From the NCBI GenBank assembly GCA_027864655.1, contig JAQAZG010000005.1, forward strand, positions 124,001 through 188,000: a stretch of DNA of 64,000 nucleotides. Direction: 5' to 3'. Below, piece after piece: positions 29,129 to 37,933 of this stretch (position 1 is the stretch's first letter; each line of letters starts with the position of its first letter). The position numbers and the translations under genes are program-made. The notes beneath the pieces are model-generated. The model saw only the letters and a list, made by a program, of their open reading frames with translations. It ran no database searches and was not told the DNA's origin. This stretch comes from Oleispirillum naphthae. Its GTDB lineage: Bacteria; Pseudomonadota; Alphaproteobacteria; Rhodospirillales; Rhodospirillaceae.

Positions 29129-30031
29129 TCAGATGTAGTCGAGCAGGCTGACGCTCTTCAGCGAGGAGAGCGTGGCGAAGGAGGCCTGCAACAGCACCTC
29201 CTGCTGCGAGACCACGGCGGAGGCCTCCGCCACATCGACCGAAGTGAGGCTTTCCAGCGCCTCGTTGGCATAGATCTGGAATTCCGTCTGGTTGTCGATC
29301 ACGGAGTTGAGCGCATTGGCCTGGGACGACAGGTCCTCCTGGATGGAGCCGAGGCCGCTGACCGCGGACGACAGCAGGTCGTAGGCGGTCTGGAGCGTGG
29401 AGGTGTCCAGGGAGGAGGCGTTGACGATCGTCTGCAGGGCACGGATGGTCTCCTCGAACGCGCTTGCGTCCGCGGTGACGCCGTAGGAGATGCTGCTGTC
29501 GCTGTCCAGCATCACCGTCGCCGGATTGCCGCCGCCCTGGTAATAGCCGGTGTCCGCCGTGGCGCTGGTGGCGCTGTAGTCGGTGTCGCTCAGGTCGATC
29601 GGCGCGGTCTGGGCCGCTCCGCCGGAGAACAGATAGCTGTCGGCGAATTTGGTGTTGAGCAGGCCGACGATGTCTTCCAGGTAGCCGGCCGCCGTGCTTT
29701 GCAGGGTGGCGAGGGTGGAGGAATCCTCGGCGCCGTCGATCGCGCCCGCGATGGCGGAGCGGATGTATTCGGCATCGTCGACGATGGTGTCCACCGTGGA
29801 GTAGGCGGTCTCGACCTTGCTCACGGCGTTTTCGGCCTGGGTGGCGAGCTGTTCCGAGCGTTCGATGTCCGCCTGCAGGCTGACCGCCGCCCCCGCCTGA
29901 CCGGCGAGGCCGGAGAGGGAGGAGGACTTCAGGCCGGAGGATTGCCGGTCCAGGGCCTCGGCGTAGTTGCTCTGCACCTTCATCGCCTGGGATATCATCT
30001 GACCGTTCATTCCCGCCGTGGAAACCCGCAT
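29129..30031 (-). CDS. flgL: Flagellar hook-filament junction protein FlgL
   Basis: 300 residues. Flagellin-like N-terminus (MRVSTAGMNGQMISQAMKVQ) and C-terminus (SAVVSQQEVLLQASFATLSSL) frame a middle region rich in Asp, Ser and Thr. It forms the ring between hook and filament together with FlgK. The ATG at 30031 has GGGAGG upstream. It is the last gene of a six-gene minus-strand flagellar operon, 17 bp after flgK. The protein is strongly acidic, like its neighbours. Confidence 0.9.
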   Translation of the reverse strand: MRVSTAGMNGQMISQAMKVQSNYAEALDRQSSGLKSSSLSGLAGQAGAAVSLQADIERSEQLATQAENAVSKVETAYSTVDTIVDDAEYIRSAIAGAIDGAEDSSTLATLQSTAAGYLEDIVGLLNTKFADSYLFSGGAAQTAPIDLSDTDYSATSATADTGYYQGGGNPATVMLDSDSSISYGVTADASAFEETIRALQTIVNASSLDTSTLQTAYDLLSSAVSGLGSIQEDLSSQANALNSVIDNQTEFQIYANEALESLTSVDVAEASAVVSQQEVLLQASFATLSSLKSVSLLDYI

Positions 30032-30048
30032 GGCGTGCCTCCCTTTCT

Positions 30049-31755
30049 TTAATTCATCATTGCGAGCAGGGCATCCCACATCTCCTGCGCGGTGGAGACG
30101 ATCTGCGCTGCGGCTTCATAGTCCTGCTGGTAGGTGGTGAGCAGCGCCGTCTCTTCATCGACGTTGACGCCGTAGGTGTTGGTGAACGCGGTGGCGAGCG
30201 AAGACGCCGTCGCCGAACTGCTGTCCGCCGCGTCGGAAGCCGCCTCGGCGCGGTCGGCGAGGTCGTCGATCAGGGCCGATACGTAGCTCGAAACCGAACA
30301 CGTGGAGGAGGAAAGCCCGCCCGCCGCATCGAAGGAGAGCGAACCGTCGAGCGCCGACCACACCGCCTCCAGCGCGGTGGTGTCGTCCGTGACATAGGCC
30401 GCCTCGCCCACCACCGTGGAGGCCACGGCGGCGGAGGCCAGCCCCTGCGTCGAGAGAGAATCGGAAACCGACAGGCCGGAGGCGTCGCCGGTGAGAAGGT
30501 CGTAGAAACCGAGCGACGGGTCCGATTCATAGTCGCCGGTGACGATCACGCCCGCGTCGGCGTCGTCGGCGGAGATCACCACGTGGCCGTCGGAATCGAT
30601 GCTTGCGGAGACCCCGGAGATCGCGTCGAGGCCGGCGACCAGATCGCCCACCGTGGCGTAGGTGGAGAGGTCGAGGCCGACGGAGCCGGTGATCGTGCCG
30701 TCTTCGTCGGTGAGCAGGATGGTCATCGTGCCGCTGCCGGAGAGGGCGTCGGCGCTCGCCACCTCCGCCGAGGAGGAAAGGCTGTTGGGCGCGGGAACCG
30801 GGGTGCCCGCGTTGGCGGCGGCGTTTACCGCGTCCTTCACGGTGTCGGAGAGTTCGTCCAGTTCCGCCTGTATGCCGGGGAGAATTTCGTCGCGCATCTC
30901 GATCAGCGCACCGATGGAGCCGCCTTCGATCTTGCCGGTGACGTCCTCGCCGTCCAGCATGATGCCGGAAATCGCGCCGCTGCCGCCGGAATCGTAGACG
31001 GTGTCCGCGGTCAGGGTGCCGGTGGCGGCGTAGGAGAGTTCATGCACCGTCGAGGTGAGCAGCGCTTGGCCGGAGGAGGTGTAGATCCGCACCGCGCCGG
31101 AGGAGGTGGTGAAGGTGGTGATGTCCATGTAGCCGCTCAGCTCTTCGAGCGCGGTGCGGCGCTGATCCTCGAGATCGGCGGTGGAGTCCCCGTTGGCCGA
31201 CGCCTTGGTGATCCGATCGTTGAGATCGTCGATCCGGTGCAGCAGGTCGTTGACCGTTTCGACGCTTTCCGCGATCGCCTGATCGGCGGAGGTGCGCGCC
31301 GACTGTACCGAGTCCGAAGCGTCGGTGACCGCGTCGGCCCAGGCCTGCAAGGCTTCCGTCACATCGTCGGCGGCGGAGGTGGAACTGGGGTCCTCGATCG
31401 CACTCGACAAGGCGGTCTGCAGGTCGGTGAGCGCCTCGGAGATGGCGGAACCGTCGGCGGTGGTTCCCAGTGCGGTGAGCAGGGTTTCGTAATAGGACGA
31501 GAGAATGGAATCGTAGGCGGAGTCCGTGGTCGCATCCATCACTCCGGCGAACAGTTTCTCGTCCACGTCGTTGCCGGTGCCGATCACCTGCACGCCGGTG
31601 GCCTGGCCGCCCACCACCGAGGTCGTGACGTAGGCGGTTTTCTTGGTGTAGCCCTCGGTTTCCGCGTTGGCGATGTTGGTGGAGGTGATGGAAATCCGCG
31701 TCTGTGCCACGGAGAGGGCGCTGGTGGCCGTATACAGGATGCTGGAGATCGACAT
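30049..31755 (-). CDS. flgK: Flagellar hook-associated protein FlgK
   Basis: 568 residues. The N-terminal coiled region (SALSVAQTRISITSTNIANAETEGYTKK) is the canonical axial motif, and the C-terminus (ETALLTTYQQDYEAAAQIVSTAQEMWDALL) is the FlgK end helix. It forms the hook-filament junction outside the cell. The central domain is dominated by Asp, Ser, Thr and Ala. A single Cys lies in STCSVSS, which is rare for an axial protein. It is 17 bp from both neighbours. Confidence 0.92.
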   Translation of the reverse strand: MSISSILYTATSALSVAQTRISITSTNIANAETEGYTKKTAYVTTSVVGGQATGVQVIGTGNDVDEKLFAGVMDATTDSAYDSILSSYYETLLTALGTTADGSAISEALTDLQTALSSAIEDPSSTSAADDVTEALQAWADAVTDASDSVQSARTSADQAIAESVETVNDLLHRIDDLNDRITKASANGDSTADLEDQRRTALEELSGYMDITTFTTSSGAVRIYTSSGQALLTSTVHELSYAATGTLTADTVYDSGGSGAISGIMLDGEDVTGKIEGGSIGALIEMRDEILPGIQAELDELSDTVKDAVNAAANAGTPVPAPNSLSSSAEVASADALSGSGTMTILLTDEDGTITGSVGLDLSTYATVGDLVAGLDAISGVSASIDSDGHVVISADDADAGVIVTGDYESDPSLGFYDLLTGDASGLSVSDSLSTQGLASAAVASTVVGEAAYVTDDTTALEAVWSALDGSLSFDAAGGLSSSTCSVSSYVSALIDDLADRAEAASDAADSSSATASSLATAFTNTYGVNVDEETALLTTYQQDYEAAAQIVSTAQEMWDALLAMMN

Positions 31756-31772
31756 CGCCGCTTCCTCCCGGC

Positions 31773-32225
31773 TTATGCCTGAAGGCGCAGGCCGCCCGCG
31801 CGCGCCGTCAGGCGCGCCACGGCATCGCCGCCCGCGCCGTAATTCAGCGTGTCCTTGCGTTCGCGCTCGGCCAGGGCCTTCATCACCGCCTCGACGCGCA
31901 GCGCGGTGGCTGCCTTGCGGGCGTTGAGCAGGGTCTGGTTCTCCTTGAGGCGGAACACCAGGTCGCGGATCTGCTTTTCCAGGTCTTCGGGGTCGAGTTC
32001 GCCCGCGGCGTGCATCGCCGCGGCGCGGCGGCGCAGCGATTGGGTGAGCGCGGCGTAGAGGTTGCCCAGCTCCTCCTTCCGCTCCACCAGGGACTGCGGC
32101 AGAGTCTCCGCCGGGACGGCGAGGATGAGGTTCTCCTCCTGCACCAGGGTGGTGAGCTCATGCAACACCGCCTGGAAATCCGCCAGGGTTTTGCGGTCGA
32201 GGGAGTCGATGGTGGCAGTGGACAT
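31773..32225 (-). CDS. flgN: FlgN-like flagellar export chaperone
   Basis: A 150-residue predicted helical protein. The segment LADFQAVLHELTTLVQEENLIL followed by LVERKEELGNLYAAL resembles FlgN, the cytosolic chaperone that brings FlgK and FlgL to the export gate. Its position directly upstream of flgK supports the call. The ATG at 32225 has GGAG upstream; a GTG at 32240 would add five residues. Similarity is by pattern, not by a fixed motif, so the call is moderate. Confidence 0.68.
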   Translation of the reverse strand: MSTATIDSLDRKTLADFQAVLHELTTLVQEENLILAVPAETLPQSLVERKEELGNLYAALTQSLRRRAAAMHAAGELDPEDLEKQIRDLVFRLKENQTLLNARKAATALRVEAVMKALAERERKDTLNYGAGGDAVARLTARAGGLRLQA

Positions 32226-32240
32226 GGTAGGTGTCTCCAC

Positions 32241-32495
32241 TCAACGATGGGAAAAAAGGGCCGCGGCACGGCCGTAGGCGGCGGTGGCGGTGCGGCTCTT
32301 GCGGGTCTTGGCGAGGCGCGCCAGCACCTCGGTGCGTGCGGCGGAAAGCGCCGCCAGGGTATCGGTCAGCTCGGAAAGGATGCGCAGCCGTTCCGCCCGG
32401 TCCGCCGAGGGCGTGGCGCGGGCGGCCCGGCGGCGCGCCGCGGCGGCGCGTTTGAGCAGGCTGTCCAGGCGTGTGCGCTCGGCGTCGGGCTTCAT
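32241..32495 (-). CDS. Small Arg/Ala-rich protein in the flagellar operon
   Basis: 84 residues, almost entirely predicted helix, with many Arg and Ala (LLKRAAAARRRAARA, then ERLRILSELTDTLAALSAARTEVLARL). The start has GAGGTGA upstream. It sits five bases after flgE and 15 bases before the flgN-like gene, so it is surely part of the operon. I do not recognise a family. A small export chaperone or a coiled-coil partner of FlgN is possible. Confidence 0.62.
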   Translation of the reverse strand: MKPDAERTRLDSLLKRAAAARRRAARATPSADRAERLRILSELTDTLAALSAARTEVLARLAKTRKSRTATAAYGRAAALFSHR

Positions 32496-32500
32496 CGGGA

Positions 32501-33802
32501 TCACCTCTTCGCGGCCATCAGTTCGTCGTACATGTCGCTCACCGTGCTGATGATCTCGGATGCGGCGGAATAGGCCTGCTGCGCGACGATCAGGCTGGAG
32601 AACTCGGTGGCGGTATCGACGGTGGAGGATTCCAGTTCGCCGGACTCGATCGCCCCGGCGGAGCCGGAATCCGCTTCCACCAGGTTGGCCTCGCCGGAAT
32701 AGATCGACGCGGCGTAGACGGTGCCGCTCTCGGCCTCCAGGCCGTTGTCGTTGGCGAAGGTGGCGAGCGGGATCTTGTAGATCGTGTAGCTGATGCCGTT
32801 GTCGAAATTGGCGTAGACGTAGCCCGAGGAATCGACGCTGACGCTGGTGAACTCGCCGAAGCGCAGGCCGTCCTGGGTTACCGCCGTCAGGGTGAGCGTG
32901 GGGTCCGCGGTGCCGTCGCCGGTGGCGTACTGGCTCAGCCCGTCGGTGGCGTCGGCGGTGCCGCAGGAGTACGCGATGCTGCTGGTGGCGCCGCCGCTGC
33001 TCCACCCCGAAATGCCGATGACGATGTCGTCGGCGGGCGTCAGGAGGGTGCCGTCCTCGTTGAAGGTGATGGTCGCCACGTTGGAGGTCACGGTGGAGCC
33101 GGTGAGGGTCACCGTGGTGGCGGTGTCGGTGGTGCCGTCGCTGCTGTAGGCGGGCTGATCGACGGTCATCTCCCAGGTGTTGGCGGCGGTCTTGGTGTAG
33201 GTCAGGGTCAGGGTATAGGCGGTGCCCAGGCTGTCGTAGACTTCCGCATCCACGGTGAAGGCGTCGCCGATTTCGGCGTCCGCGGGCAGGATCGCCTGCA
33301 CCTCGAGCTCGGTGGTGGCCTCCGCCGCGCCCGCATAGTCGTTGACGTTGATCGCCTCCAGCGAGGCGGCGGAGGTGCCGGCGACGACGCTGCCGTCGCG
33401 GTCGGTGGCGTAGCCTTGCAGGTACCAGCCGCTGGAGTTGACCAGATAGCCTTCGTCGTCGGTCGAGAAGTCGCCCGCGCGGGTGTAATAGAACACGTCG
33501 CTGTCCGAGGAGTTGGCGACGACGAACCAGCCCTCCCCGTCGATGCCGAGGTCGGTGTCGCTCTCGGTGCCGACCAGGGTGCCCTGGGTGGTGAGGCTCT
33601 GGCTCGGGTTCACCGTTACGCCCGCGCCGGTGAAGTTGCTGTAGGAGCCGGAGCCGGACACCATCGACGAGAACGACGCGGTGGTGATCTTGTAGCCGTA
33701 GGTGCTGGAATTGGCGAGGTTGTTGGAAATCGTCGAGACCGCCGCCGACTGTGCGTAAAGAGCGGAGACCGCGACGTTCATGGAACTGCTGAGGGTGCTC
33801 AT
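32501..33802 (-). CDS. flgE: Flagellar hook protein FlgE
   Basis: 433 residues. The N-terminus (MNVAVSALYAQSAAVSTISNNLANSSTYGYK) and the C-terminus (SSLIVAQQAYSAASEIISTVSDMYDELM) are the conserved rod/hook helices; LGIDGEGWFVV and YTRAGDFS are typical FlgE segments. It polymerises into the hook outside the cell. Only about eight Lys/Arg occur in the whole protein, and one Cys (AYSCGTAD). The start at 33802 has GGAGG. Confidence 0.92.
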   Translation of the reverse strand: MSTLSSSMNVAVSALYAQSAAVSTISNNLANSSTYGYKITTASFSSMVSGSGSYSNFTGAGVTVNPSQSLTTQGTLVGTESDTDLGIDGEGWFVVANSSDSDVFYYTRAGDFSTDDEGYLVNSSGWYLQGYATDRDGSVVAGTSAASLEAINVNDYAGAAEATTELEVQAILPADAEIGDAFTVDAEVYDSLGTAYTLTLTYTKTAANTWEMTVDQPAYSSDGTTDTATTVTLTGSTVTSNVATITFNEDGTLLTPADDIVIGISGWSSGGATSSIAYSCGTADATDGLSQYATGDGTADPTLTLTAVTQDGLRFGEFTSVSVDSSGYVYANFDNGISYTIYKIPLATFANDNGLEAESGTVYAASIYSGEANLVEADSGSAGAIESGELESSTVDTATEFSSLIVAQQAYSAASEIISTVSDMYDELMAAKR

Positions 33803-33831
33803 GGGGGAGCCTCCGTAATCGAGGGAACCGG

Positions 33832-34509
33832 TCAGGAATCCGAGGGTTGAGTGGCGGAGACGATGTCGCTCAGCGAGACGGTGGCGCCGTTCTCCATGAT
33901 CAGCTGCGCGCTGCCGCCGGACCAATCGACCCGCGACACCACGCTGGTGGTCTCGGGGGTGATGGTGATCTCCTCGCCGTCGCTATCCTCGGCGTAGAGG
34001 GTGAGGGAATAGGTGCCGCTCTCGGCGCTGCTGCCGTTGGTGAGCGTGCCGCCCCAGGTGAAGGTGGTTTCCCCGGCCGTGGCGTCGAGCACCTCGGAGT
34101 AGACGATGGTGCCGTCTTCGTTGAGGACCTGCGCCACCAGGGTTTCGCAGTCGTCCGGCACCTCGAAGGCCCAGGACAGGCTGCCGCCCTCGGTGTAGGT
34201 GAGGTCGTCGGCGTTGTAGGTGACCTCCATGCCGACCAGCGACAGCGCCACCGAGGCGCTTTCGTTGTTGGTCGCGAGCACCAGGTTCTCGAGATAGGAG
34301 TTGGACAGAATCTGCTGTTCCACGCCCGCGTAGCTGATCAGCTGGCTGGTCATCTCCTCGGTGTCGGTGGGGTCGAGCGGGTTCTGGTTTTCCAGTTGCG
34401 CGATGAGCACGCTGAGGAAGAGCTCGTAGTTCTCCGAAAGCGATTCCACGGAACTCGCCGTGGTCGAGGAAAGACCGCTGCTGGACGTGGTCGAGCTGAC
34501 TGTCGTCAT
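33832..34509 (-). CDS. flgD: Flagellar hook-capping protein FlgD
   Basis: 225 residues. The conserved block FLSVLIAQLENQNPLDPTDTEEMTSQL is the FlgD scaffold signature; the rest contains the FnIII/Tudor-like capping domains (FTWGGTLTNGSSAESGTYSL). It caps the growing hook and is needed for FlgE assembly. Poly-Ser/Thr tract at the N-terminus. First gene of the minus-strand operon, divergent from fliC over 297 bp. The start at 34509 has GGAGAT upstream. Confidence 0.9.
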   Translation of the reverse strand: MTTVSSTTSSSGLSSTTASSVESLSENYELFLSVLIAQLENQNPLDPTDTEEMTSQLISYAGVEQQILSNSYLENLVLATNNESASVALSLVGMEVTYNADDLTYTEGGSLSWAFEVPDDCETLVAQVLNEDGTIVYSEVLDATAGETTFTWGGTLTNGSSAESGTYSLTLYAEDSDGEEITITPETTSVVSRVDWSGGSAQLIMENGATVSLSDIVSATQPSDS

Positions 34510-34806
34510 CTCCGCATCTCCGTTCCAACCGGCCTTTTGAAAGCCATTTCCCGTCTGACGGGCCGGTTTGCGATGTCGCGATGGGGCGCTTGTGCGCGCC
34601 TCCATTTCCCGACAAACGCGGCGGGGACGGAAAAACTGGCGAAAAACTTTCCGGAAAAATTTTGCGCCGCGGCGCGCCAGTGTCGGCGCGCCTGTCCCGT
34701 AAGAGCGGGTAAGGCGCCAATGGCCCGGACGCGGGAGTGCGGTCGGCGGGTGCCCAGCAGCGAGGCTCGAACGGCCCCGTTTAGAGATCAACGAAGGAGA
34801 TTTCAC

Positions 34807-35613
34807 ATGCCCGTCATCACGACCAACACCTCCGCCAATTCCGCCCTGCGGTACCTCAACATCAACTCCGAGGCGCAGACCAATGCCCTGAACCAGGTGG
34901 CGTCCGGTTCGCGCATCACCCGCGCTTCCGACGACGCTGCCGGCCTCGCCGTGGCGACCAAGCTGCAGTCCGACGTCGCGGTGTTGGGTCAGGCTTCGAC
35001 CAACGCCAGCCACGCGGCCTCGGTGCTGGAAACCGCCGACGGCGGCCTTTCCTCGATCTCCGACGTGCTGGAGCGCATGAAGGTGCTGTGCGCCGAGGCG
35101 GTGTCGGGCGCCATCGGCGATGACGAACTCGCCTACATCGTTTCCGAATACAATACCCTGGTCGATGAAATCGACCTGATCGCCCAGACCACCACCTTCA
35201 ACGGCACGTCCCTGATCGACGGTTCCTACAGCGCGACCTTCCTGGTCGGGACCTCGGCCTCCGACGTCATCTCCGTGGCGATCTCCGGTGCGGATGCCAC
35301 CGACCTCAGTCTGGCGGACGTCACCACGTCGAGCGACTTCACCACGGTGCTCACCACGGTCAACTCCGCGATCAACACCCTGGCGAGCGTGCGAGCGGAT
35401 GTCGGTGCGCAAGAATCGCAGTTCAGCTACCACGCCGACCAGATCACCTCGTCCGAGGAGAACCTGGATGCCGCGCAGTCGGCGATCGTCGATGCCGACG
35501 TGGCGGAAGCGCAGTCGGACTTCTCTTCCGCGCAGGTGCGGACCAACGCCGCCATCGCGGCCCTGGCCTCGGCCAACGATATGCCGCAGCAGCTCCTGTC
35601 GCTGCTGCAGTAA
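34807..35613 (+). CDS. fliC: Flagellin
   Basis: 268 residues, almost only the conserved D0/D1 helices. N-terminus: NTSANSALRYLNINSEAQ and SGSRITRASDDAAGLAVA; C-terminus: VRTNAAIAALASANDMPQQLLSLLQ. It builds the filament. The variable outer domain is nearly absent. About 33 Asp/Glu against 8 Lys/Arg, and one Cys (KVLCAEA). The ATG has GAAGGAG upstream. The 297-bp divergent region to flgD contains the palindrome TTTCCGGAAA near 34650; I see no clear sigma-28 or sigma-54 promoter. Confidence 0.93.
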   Translation: MPVITTNTSANSALRYLNINSEAQTNALNQVASGSRITRASDDAAGLAVATKLQSDVAVLGQASTNASHAASVLETADGGLSSISDVLERMKVLCAEAVSGAIGDDELAYIVSEYNTLVDEIDLIAQTTTFNGTSLIDGSYSATFLVGTSASDVISVAISGADATDLSLADVTTSSDFTTVLTTVNSAINTLASVRADVGAQESQFSYHADQITSSEENLDAAQSAIVDADVAEAQSDFSSAQVRTNAAIAALASANDMPQQLLSLLQ

Positions 35614-35624
35614 GCAAAGGCCAA

Positions 35625-35653
35625 GGCGCCCGCCCGGTTGACGGGCGGGCGCC
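35625..35653 (+). terminator. GC-rich hairpin after fliC
   Basis: GGCGCCCGCCCG pairs with CGGGCGGGCGCC over GTTGA. There is no T tract, so it may stabilise the fliC mRNA or only partly terminate before fliD. Confidence 0.6.
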
Positions 35654-35746
35654 CGACGCCCCGGGGTGGCCGGACGCTCCCCTCCTTCGCGCCGCGTGCG
35701 GCGCTGTCCGGCCCCTCCATCCCGTTTGCCGGGGAGGAAAGGCGCC

Positions 35747-37420
35747 ATGTCCACGATCGTCACGGGTGCGAGCGGCACCACCTACATCACCGGCACCGGG
35801 TCGTCGGATTTCGACTACGCCTCGCTGATCGAGGAGGCGTACGAGGTCAAGATGGCCAACGCCTACCTGATCGACGACCAGATCGACGTGCTGGAGTCCG
35901 AGGTTTCCGGCTACGAGGAGATGCTGTCCGACCTCACCGACCTGTCGGACGCGGCGGAAACCCTGTCCGCCGCCGCGGACGATTCGGTGTTCGCGCAGCG
36001 TTCCGCCTATCTGTCGTCGTCGTCGATCTCCGACCCCGGCGAGGTGATCGGCACCACCGTCACCGAAGAGGCGGAGCTCGGCGTCTACACCATCGAGGTG
36101 AAGAGCCTCGCCACCGCCCACAAGGTCGCCTCCGACGCGGTGACCGACAAGACCGCGGCGCTCGGCTATGAAGGCACCCTCACCCTTTCGGAAGACAGCG
36201 GCGCCGCCACCGGCATCGTCATCGCCTCCGACATGTCGCTCGCCGATATCGCGGAGGCGATCAACGACGTGAGCGGCGAGAGCGGCGTCACCGCCACCCT
36301 GATCAAGAGCAGCGATTCCGGCTATACCCTGGTGCTCACTTCCGCCGATACCGGGCAGAGCATCGCCGCCACCGATACCAGCGGCTCGGTACTGCAGGAC
36401 CTGGGGATCATCGATTCCAGTGGCGACTTTGCCGACGAACTGCAGGCGGCGGGGCTGGCGGAGCTCACCATCGACGGCGTCACCGTCACCAGTTCGTCCA
36501 ACGACATCGAGGACGTGCTCCCCGGCGTGTCGATCAGCCTCTACGACGACACCGCGGGCAGCACCATCACGCTCGAGGTCGGCCAGGACCTGGACAGCGT
36601 CTACGAGGCGATCGAGGCTCTGGTGGACGCCTACAATACCTACCGCTCCTTCGCCCTGATTAACCAGGAAACCGATTCCGACGGCGCCGTGGATGACGCG
36701 GTGCTGTTCGGCGACAGCCTCTTGCGCTCCGCCAATTCGGCGCTCTATGCGCTGCTCGGCTCCTCGGTGGAGGTGGACGGCGAAACCTACATGCTCTCCG
36801 ACATGGGCATCACCTACGCCGACGATAATACCCTCGAAATCGACGAGGACGCCCTGGAGGAGTTCCTCATCCAGCATGCGGACGTGGCGGAGGCGTTCTT
36901 CCAGCAGAGCACTTCGGTGTCCGATTCCGACCTCTACGTCGGCGACATCGCGGGCGACATGGAGGCAGGCGCCTATACCGTGGAGATCACGGTGGATGCG
37001 GACGGCAACGTCGCCGGAGCCACCATCGACGGCGTGGCGCTGGAGGTGAGCGACCAGACGCTCAAGGGCGTCGAAGGCACCGCCTACGAAGGCCTGCGCC
37101 TGGTCTATACCGGCGGCGGCGACAACGCGGGCACCACCGACAGCATCACCCTGACCGTCGAAGCGGGCCTCGCCGACCAGATGGTGGCGACGCTGGAAAG
37201 CTACGTGGACGAGGACGACGGCCGGATCCGGAACCGCATCGATTCGCTCGAAAGCACCATCGGCACCAAGCAGGACAAGCGCGACCGCATCGAGGAACGG
37301 GCGGACGCTTACTACGACTACCTCGTTGAGTATTACGCGAAGCTGCAGACGGCGATGGAGGAGGCGGAAACCTCCCTGGCGCTGATCGAGGCCCTGTTCG
37401 GATCCGATGACGATTCATGA
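35747..37420 (+). CDS. fliD: Flagellar filament cap protein FliD
   Basis: 557 residues. The N-terminus (SSDFDYASLIEEAYEVKMANAYLIDDQIDVLESE) and the C-terminus (RIRNRIDSLESTIGTKQDKRDRIEERADAYYDYLVEYYAKLQ) are the FliD_N and FliD_C coiled coils; LLRSANSALYALLG and LSDMGITYADD are common FliD segments. It caps the filament tip and promotes flagellin assembly. The start at 35747 has GGGGAGGAAA. Acidic like the other axial proteins and without Cys. Confidence 0.9.
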   Translation: MSTIVTGASGTTYITGTGSSDFDYASLIEEAYEVKMANAYLIDDQIDVLESEVSGYEEMLSDLTDLSDAAETLSAAADDSVFAQRSAYLSSSSISDPGEVIGTTVTEEAELGVYTIEVKSLATAHKVASDAVTDKTAALGYEGTLTLSEDSGAATGIVIASDMSLADIAEAINDVSGESGVTATLIKSSDSGYTLVLTSADTGQSIAATDTSGSVLQDLGIIDSSGDFADELQAAGLAELTIDGVTVTSSSNDIEDVLPGVSISLYDDTAGSTITLEVGQDLDSVYEAIEALVDAYNTYRSFALINQETDSDGAVDDAVLFGDSLLRSANSALYALLGSSVEVDGETYMLSDMGITYADDNTLEIDEDALEEFLIQHADVAEAFFQQSTSVSDSDLYVGDIAGDMEAGAYTVEITVDADGNVAGATIDGVALEVSDQTLKGVEGTAYEGLRLVYTGGGDNAGTTDSITLTVEAGLADQMVATLESYVDEDDGRIRNRIDSLESTIGTKQDKRDRIEERADAYYDYLVEYYAKLQTAMEEAETSLALIEALFGSDDDS

Positions 37421-37443
37421 CATCTGTAATGGAGGGGAAATCC

Positions 37444-37872
37444 ATGACCGGAAACATCCATGAAATGGGCGCCAAGGCCTACGGCGCGGCGCGCCGCACC
37501 CAGACGCCCCTGCGCATCATCGTGGAGCTTTACGATTCCGTCCTGTGCGCGGTGGCGCACGCCAAGGCGGCCTGCCTTCAGGACGATTTCGAAGGCGAAT
37601 TCAATGCCATAATCGCGGCCACCAAGATCCTGCAGGGCCTCGACGGGGCGCTCAACCAGACCGACCCCAAGGCCAGGCCGATCGCCGAGATGCTGCACGA
37701 CTACTACAAGACCACGATCGTGCAGCTGCACCGTGCCAAGCAGGCGAAGTCCCCGGAGTCGGAGCTGCGCTACGGCAGCGTGCAACGCCAGGTCCTGGCG
37801 ATGCGCGAGGCCTTCGCGGCGATTGCGGGGGTGCCCTCCCTGGTCGTCGAGGCGGCGGAAAAATCTGCCTAG
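37444..37872 (+). CDS. fliS: Flagellin export chaperone FliS
   Basis: 142 residues, all-helical. GAKAYGAARRTQTPLRIIVELYDSVL is the FliS start motif (Y-x-x...QTPxxLIxxLYD), and the helix NAIIAATKILQGLDGALN follows. It binds the flagellin C-terminus in the cytosol and prevents early polymerisation. The start at 37444 has GGAGGGG; an in-frame ATG lies 27 bases upstream. It follows fliD by 23 bp. Confidence 0.88.
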   Translation: MTGNIHEMGAKAYGAARRTQTPLRIIVELYDSVLCAVAHAKAACLQDDFEGEFNAIIAATKILQGLDGALNQTDPKARPIAEMLHDYYKTTIVQLHRAKQAKSPESELRYGSVQRQVLAMREAFAAIAGVPSLVVEAAEKSA

Positions 37873-37933
37873 TTCCAGGCAGATACTGCCGAGTGACGGC
37901 GGGGAGCGCGGCTGTTAAAACGGGATCATAACG

